Assembly (NCBI GenBank): GCA_947177695.1
Contig: CAMWVO010000060.1
Span: 1 to 8,396 of the forward strand
Direction: 5' to 3'
Source: an uncultured Clostridia bacterium
GTDB taxonomy: Bacteria > Bacillota > Clostridia > Oscillospirales > Ruminococcaceae
DNA: 8,396 bases
Shown here: piece after piece, positions 5,252 to 8,396 of the stretch
Position numbering within the stretch: the stretch's first letter is position 1
How the letters are laid out: every line of letters begins with the position of its first letter
The notes under the pieces: model-generated
The model's input: the letters and a program-made list of their open reading frames with translations, nothing else
Databases searched by the model: none
Told to the model about the DNA's origin: nothing
Program-made: the position numbers and the translations under genes

Positions 5252-8236
5252 TCAGAATACAAATACCAGATCGTCAAGACGTCTCTTTCTGAGAATGCGG
5301 TATCTGCGTTTTTTGTTTGAATACTTTGTAATTTGCGGCAGCTTAGCGGCGGGAATAGTTACACCGCTTGTTTCGGGCATAGCCGACGTTTCGATCGGCA
5401 CGGAGTTTTCAAAAACTCCTGCATTTGCGGAAACGTCATCATACATCGGAAAACTGTTGAAAGCAACCGCATAGTACGAAGCATGGGTAAGCTCAAATGT
5501 GACCTGCCTGTTTTCAACAAAGCTTTCGTCAATAAATTCAAGCTGCTTGGTTTTGGTGTTGTAATAGTAAAGTGCAGCATAATAATTGTTGTATCTCTTT
5601 CCTGCGCTCAAGGTCAGCTCTGCCCTAAATCCAAAGTCGCCGCTGTGATAAAGCCTGTATTCTTTCGGTTCAAGTTCGCTGACAAGGTCGTCAATAACGT
5701 TTGACGGAATTTTATTCGACCGTTCCGAAACACGCATATTTACAGTCACGGGATCGGTAACATCAAGACCGTTTACAGTCCAGACAGTACCTCCGCCCAT
5801 GTTTATCCTCAGAGCAATGTCCCTGTTCATAATGCATTCTGCGATCTCTTTCGGCAGTTCATTCTCGCCGTTCATGGTTATCGGAACGGTGACCTCGTCA
5901 TGTGAAGCGTTGATATATGCAGCAATATTCATCCAGCCTCTGATCTCGGGAGCATTGGTGACGTAAGGAAGTCTCAGAGAAGCTTCCGCTGCCGCCGAGG
6001 ACGGATAATATACCGGAGCAGTAACGCCAACATCCGGCGCCGCGGGGAGCGCAGGGATCGTCTCAGTTTTTATTATGTATCCGCAGACCGTGCAGGCATA
6101 GCTCTTTACGCCTTCGGACTCTGATGTAGGCTGTACCGTTACCTTTCCGCCGTCCGAAACGTGAGCGGCAGTATCTGTTCTTTCGCCGCAGGCTGTACAC
6201 TCGTGCCAGTGATCGGTTTTATCTTTATGCCACTCGGTATCAAAGGTGTGGATATGTTCAAGCTCGGGTATCGTTTCATAATATGAGTAACCGCAGACCG
6301 TACAGGTATATGCTCTTGTTCCAGCTGCTGTCTCGGTAGGCTCAAGGGTCACCCTTATGCTGTAAGTGTGATTTGCCGTATTGATCTTTTTACCGCAGGA
6401 GGTACATTCGTGCCAATGGTTGGACCCGTCGTGCTTCCACACGTTTCCCGCAGTATGAGTGTGAACTATGGGTTCATCATAGAAATATCCGCAGTAGGAC
6501 GTGCAGTAATATCTCTTTATAGGCGTTTCGCCGTCCTCGGCAAGGGTAAAAATCCCTTCTGCAAAATGATGGGCTTCGACCGACCGCTTTTTGGTGCAGA
6601 TACATTCTTCCCAGTGCCCTGTGTTATTGTGATTCCACTTATAAACGTGTTCAGATTCTTCGCTCCATTCGCCGCAGACGCTGCACTCCTGCCAGTGTAC
6701 GGAATCAAGAGAATCCCATTCCCAATCGTGTTCTCCGGCTTCATTTTTCAAGCCGCAGATACATTCATGCCAATGCTCGGTCTTGCTTGTTTCCCAGTTA
6801 CTATAGAAATCGTGCTCTGCTTCGTCCCTTGTCAAGCCGCATACGCACTCTCTATGGTGTATATCATCGGTATACGTCCATTTAAAACTGTGCTGTACCT
6901 TGGCGCTTACCCAGCCGCAGGTTGCGCAGGACCGCCAATGCTCGCCGTCGTCGTTGGTATTCCACTGAAAATCGTGAGGGTTTGTTTGCGCTGCCGAATA
7001 GCCGCAGGCTGTACAGCCGCCCTGACGGTGAGTGGATTCGGTGGTTTGCCAAGCTGTGCTTAAGGAATGCGCCGCTTCGTCCTTTTTGTATCCGCAGACG
7101 CTGCACTCCTGCCAGTGCTTGGAGGTATCGTATTTCGAACCAAAGCTATGTCCGCTCTGATATCCTTTATAACCGCATTCGGTACACACGCGCCAATGAT
7201 TGGTACCGTCGCTCTGCCAATCACCGTAGCTGTGACTGCCCCAGCTGCCGTAATTGTAGTGGCATACTGAACATTCACGCCAGTGATATGAACTGCTGGA
7301 CTGCCATCCGCCAAAACTGTGGGCAGTCAGATTCTCTATCGCTTCGCAGGTGGGATTCTGGCAGCTGTGCCAATGGGAATTGCTGTCATAATCCCAGTAA
7401 TCATTGATCTTATGGTCGTGATTACCGAGCGGAGGAAGAGAATCGGTTCTTTCGTATGGACAAACCGTACATTTATTATGTTTTGAACCGCCCTTCGTCA
7501 GAGTCGGCATTTCAATTGATGTTACCACCATATTATGACGCGCTCTCTCTGTATAGTCGCAGACGGCACAGGTACGTTCATGGTAATCATTATCCCAATC
7601 CCAAGTAGAGTGAAAATTATGCACCGCACATATAGCAATCGTGCTTATTCCATCATCGTAAGCTGCTTCTTCCGCAGGAAATTCCGGTTCTTCTGGGTAG
7701 GTCGGCTCCGCGGGGACGGGTATTTCCTCGGGTGCAGGCGTCTCTTCCGGAACGAATGCTTCCTCCGGGACAGTTGTTTCCTCCGGAATGGTAATCTCCT
7801 CAGGCGCGGATACTTCTTCGGGAACGGTCGTCTCCGCGGATACATATGTATCTTCCGGTACGGTTATTTCCTCCGAAGCCGATGTTCCCTCTGTTTCAGA
7901 TACTTCATTTAAAGCGACCTGCTCCGCCGCGTGACCGTACTCCTCGCCAAAGGCATCAAACGCCGTCACAGGCACAAACATAAGACTGAACGCCGCAGTC
8001 AGAGTCACAGCTACAGCCCTGAGAAAAAGCGGCTTCTTTTCAAGCTGCGGCATTTTCTTGTCAGCTTTTTCGGTATTGCGGTGTGAGTACACCATTTTCG
8101 CATATTTGGCAATATGCTCCGCCGCAAATGCCAAAGCAAGCAGTACCACGCAATGCAGCCACAGCAGCGGATTTTTTTCAGCAGTACTGTCAAGGCGCTG
8201 AATAAACCGACTATGCTCTTTTCTGTTAAAATTCAT
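5252..8236 (-). CDS. Large envelope protein with 17 tandem Cys-pair/His repeats and a clostridial C-terminal domain
   Basis: A 994-residue predicted exported or membrane-anchored protein of unknown function. ATG at 8236-8234 follows GGAGGA (8248-8243) by six bases. Order of parts: a hydrophobic segment at 24-39 (PLLWLHCVVLLALAFA); a signal-peptide-like stretch at 67-93 (KKPLFLRAVAVTLTAAFSLM, then FVPVTAF); a Pro-Glu-rich stalk at 119-190; 17 Cys-pair units at 206-718; a C-terminal domain at about 765-925 (VPITMNG, DIALRINMGGGTVWTVNG, GFRAELTL, LYYYNTKTKQLEFI, LTHASYYAVAF), a layout I know from clostridial cell-surface proteins with other repeat types; and a basic tail (KKRRYRILRKRRLDDLVFVF). 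There is no LPXTG motif and no C-terminal membrane span, so the N-terminal segments are the likely anchor. The repeats resemble short zinc knuckles (HW-x-x-C-x-x-C-G), but metal binding is inferred. It is convergent to the SPFH gene and stands alone with its own promoter. Adhesin, metal scavenger and redox-sensitive wall scaffold are all possible roles. Confidence 0.88.
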   Translation of the reverse strand: MNFNRKEHSRFIQRLDSTAEKNPLLWLHCVVLLALAFAAEHIAKYAKMVYSHRNTEKADKKMPQLEKKPLFLRAVAVTLTAAFSLMFVPVTAFDAFGEEYGHAAEQVALNEVSETEGTSASEEITVPEDTYVSAETTVPEEVSAPEEITIPEETTVPEEAFVPEETPAPEEIPVPAEPTYPEEPEFPAEEAAYDDGISTIAICAVHNFHSTWDWDNDYHERTCAVCDYTERARHNMVVTSIEMPTLTKGGSKHNKCTVCPYERTDSLPPLGNHDHKINDYWDYDSNSHWHSCQNPTCEAIENLTAHSFGGWQSSSSYHWRECSVCHYNYGSWGSHSYGDWQSDGTNHWRVCTECGYKGYQSGHSFGSKYDTSKHWQECSVCGYKKDEAAHSLSTAWQTTESTHRQGGCTACGYSAAQTNPHDFQWNTNDDGEHWRSCATCGWVSAKVQHSFKWTYTDDIHHRECVCGLTRDEAEHDFYSNWETSKTEHWHECICGLKNEAGEHDWEWDSLDSVHWQECSVCGEWSEESEHVYKWNHNNTGHWEECICTKKRSVEAHHFAEGIFTLAEDGETPIKRYYCTSYCGYFYDEPIVHTHTAGNVWKHDGSNHWHECTSCGKKINTANHTYSIRVTLEPTETAAGTRAYTCTVCGYSYYETIPELEHIHTFDTEWHKDKTDHWHECTACGERTDTAAHVSDGGKVTVQPTSESEGVKSYACTVCGYIIKTETIPALPAAPDVGVTAPVYYPSSAAAEASLRLPYVTNAPEIRGWMNIAAYINASHDEVTVPITMNGENELPKEIAECIMNRDIALRINMGGGTVWTVNGLDVTDPVTVNMRVSERSNKIPSNVIDDLVSELEPKEYRLYHSGDFGFRAELTLSAGKRYNNYYAALYYYNTKTKQLEFIDESFVENRQVTFELTHASYYAVAFNSFPMYDDVSANAGVFENSVPIETSAMPETSGVTIPAAKLPQITKYSNKKRRYRILRKRRLDDLVFVF
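6083..7621 (-). repeat. Tandem Cys-pair/His repeat array within the envelope protein
   Basis: Seventeen units whose first cysteines are residues 223, 256, 292, 322, 351, 378, 408, 437, 464, 492, 518, 545, 578, 611, 645, 680 and 715, so the period is 26-36 residues. The commoner form (type A) is H-[SD]-[FY]-x-W-x(6-8)-HW-x-x-C-x-x-C-G, for example SHSYGDWQSDGTNHWRVCTE. A second form (type B, cysteines 256, 578, 645 and 715) lacks the HW and has PT-x(4)-G-x(3)-Y-x-C-x-x-C-GY, a pattern seen in other clostridial surface proteins. Each type A unit offers two Cys and one or two His, suited to binding a metal, though paired disulfides are also possible. Units have diverged at DNA level except for short identical stretches. 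Confidence 0.85.
7667..7882 (-). repeat. Pro-Glu-rich stalk encoding repeated VPEET-like units
   Basis: Residues 119-190 of the envelope protein repeat a short [VIA]-P-E-E-[TVIA] motif about every six to seven residues (EITVPEDT, TTVPEEVSAPEEITIPEE, AFVPEETPAPEEIPVP). This low-complexity, strongly acidic segment is expected to be extended and probably spans the cell wall between the membrane anchor and the repeat array. Confidence 0.85.
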
Positions 8237-8256
8237 ACGATTTCCTCCAAACTAAA

Positions 8257-8299
8257 ATTATACCAATATTATTTTACCACACTTCAGCAAATTTTTCAA
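8257..8299 (-). promoter_or_regulatory. Predicted sigma-A-type promoter of the envelope-protein gene
   Basis: On the minus strand TTGAAA (8299-8294) is separated by exactly 17 bases from TAAAAT (8276-8271), which is preceded by TGG as in extended -10 sites. A second, perfect TATAAT (8262-8257), also preceded by TGG, lies 14 bases further on but has no good -35 at the right distance. Either or both could start transcription shortly before the ribosome binding site at 8248-8243. Confidence 0.6.
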
Positions 8300-8320
8300 C
8301 ACTTTTTATCATTTTATTTA

Positions 8321-8396
8321 GAACCTGTCTTCACAAGATATGTGTGCGGATTTTCGGCAAGCTTTTGCCGATGACGTGGCAAATAGCCTTGCAAAA
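8321..8396 (+). mobile_element. Possible terminal end of an IS5-type insertion sequence, cut by the window edge
   Basis: The AT-rich region after the promoter changes at TTA/GAACCTGTCTTCACA (8318-8335). From memory this resembles the outer inverted repeat of some IS5-family elements, which insert at TNA-like targets. Inside it lies the hairpin TCGGCAA-GCTT-TTGCCGA (8354-8371). No transposase frame or second inverted repeat can be seen, so this is a suggestion only. If it is wrong, 8300-8396 holds no recognisable feature apart from the hairpin. Confidence 0.25.

Noticed and set aside
6368..7063. Long plus-strand open frame of 231 codons inside the envelope-protein gene
   Set aside because: It is antisense to a gene with a promoter, strong ribosome site and clear domains. 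Its openness comes from the repeated Cys/His/Trp codons on the other strand, and it has no ribosome site of its own.
6083..7621. Regular spacing suggesting a CRISPR array
   Set aside because: The repeats are protein-coding, diverged at DNA level, of period about 80-105 bases and without constant direct repeats separated by unique spacers.

Overview
The window looks like chromosomal DNA of a Gram-positive anaerobe of the Bacillota, most likely class Clostridia and probably near Ruminococcus/Oscillospiraceae. The evidence is strong GGAGG-type ribosome binding sites, a Bacillus-like yaaO-yaaQ-holB-yaaT gene order, and a large surface protein built from repeats and a C-terminal domain typical of gut Clostridia. 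The genus is an inference.

Plus strand, 1-5144. The window opens inside the end of a helix-turn-helix regulator resembling sigma region 4. An Orn/Lys/Arg decarboxylase (YaaO/SpeA-like, 167-1498) follows. Next comes a 205-base gap holding four hairpins in a row (1526-1634), which may be an IS200/IS605-derived palindromic element or a structured RNA. A compact gene group then runs darA (c-di-AMP receptor), holB (clamp-loader delta prime), ricT (Fe-S protein that guides RNase Y), a 78-residue single-span membrane protein with an acidic tail, and an SPFH/prohibitin-family membrane protein. Genes overlap or lie 3-44 bases apart, and the group ends at a strong intrinsic terminator (5107-5144). Compared with Bacillus subtilis, tmk and yaaR are missing from this order, and the two small/large membrane-protein genes stand where yabA would be expected. 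The cluster therefore links second-messenger sensing, DNA replication, mRNA processing and membrane organisation, but the link is gene order only.

Minus strand, 8299-5252. A convergent single gene with its own promoter encodes a 994-residue envelope protein. It has two N-terminal hydrophobic segments, a Pro-Glu-rich stalk, 17 tandem Cys-pair/His units (possible metal- or redox-active knuckles), a C-terminal domain familiar from clostridial surface proteins, and an unusual Arg/Lys-rich tail ending in DDLVFVF instead of an LPXTG anchor. It is the most unusual object in the window.

Right edge, 8300-8396. No gene is seen. A sequence starting at 8321 resembles the terminal repeat of an IS5-type insertion sequence, which would continue beyond the window.
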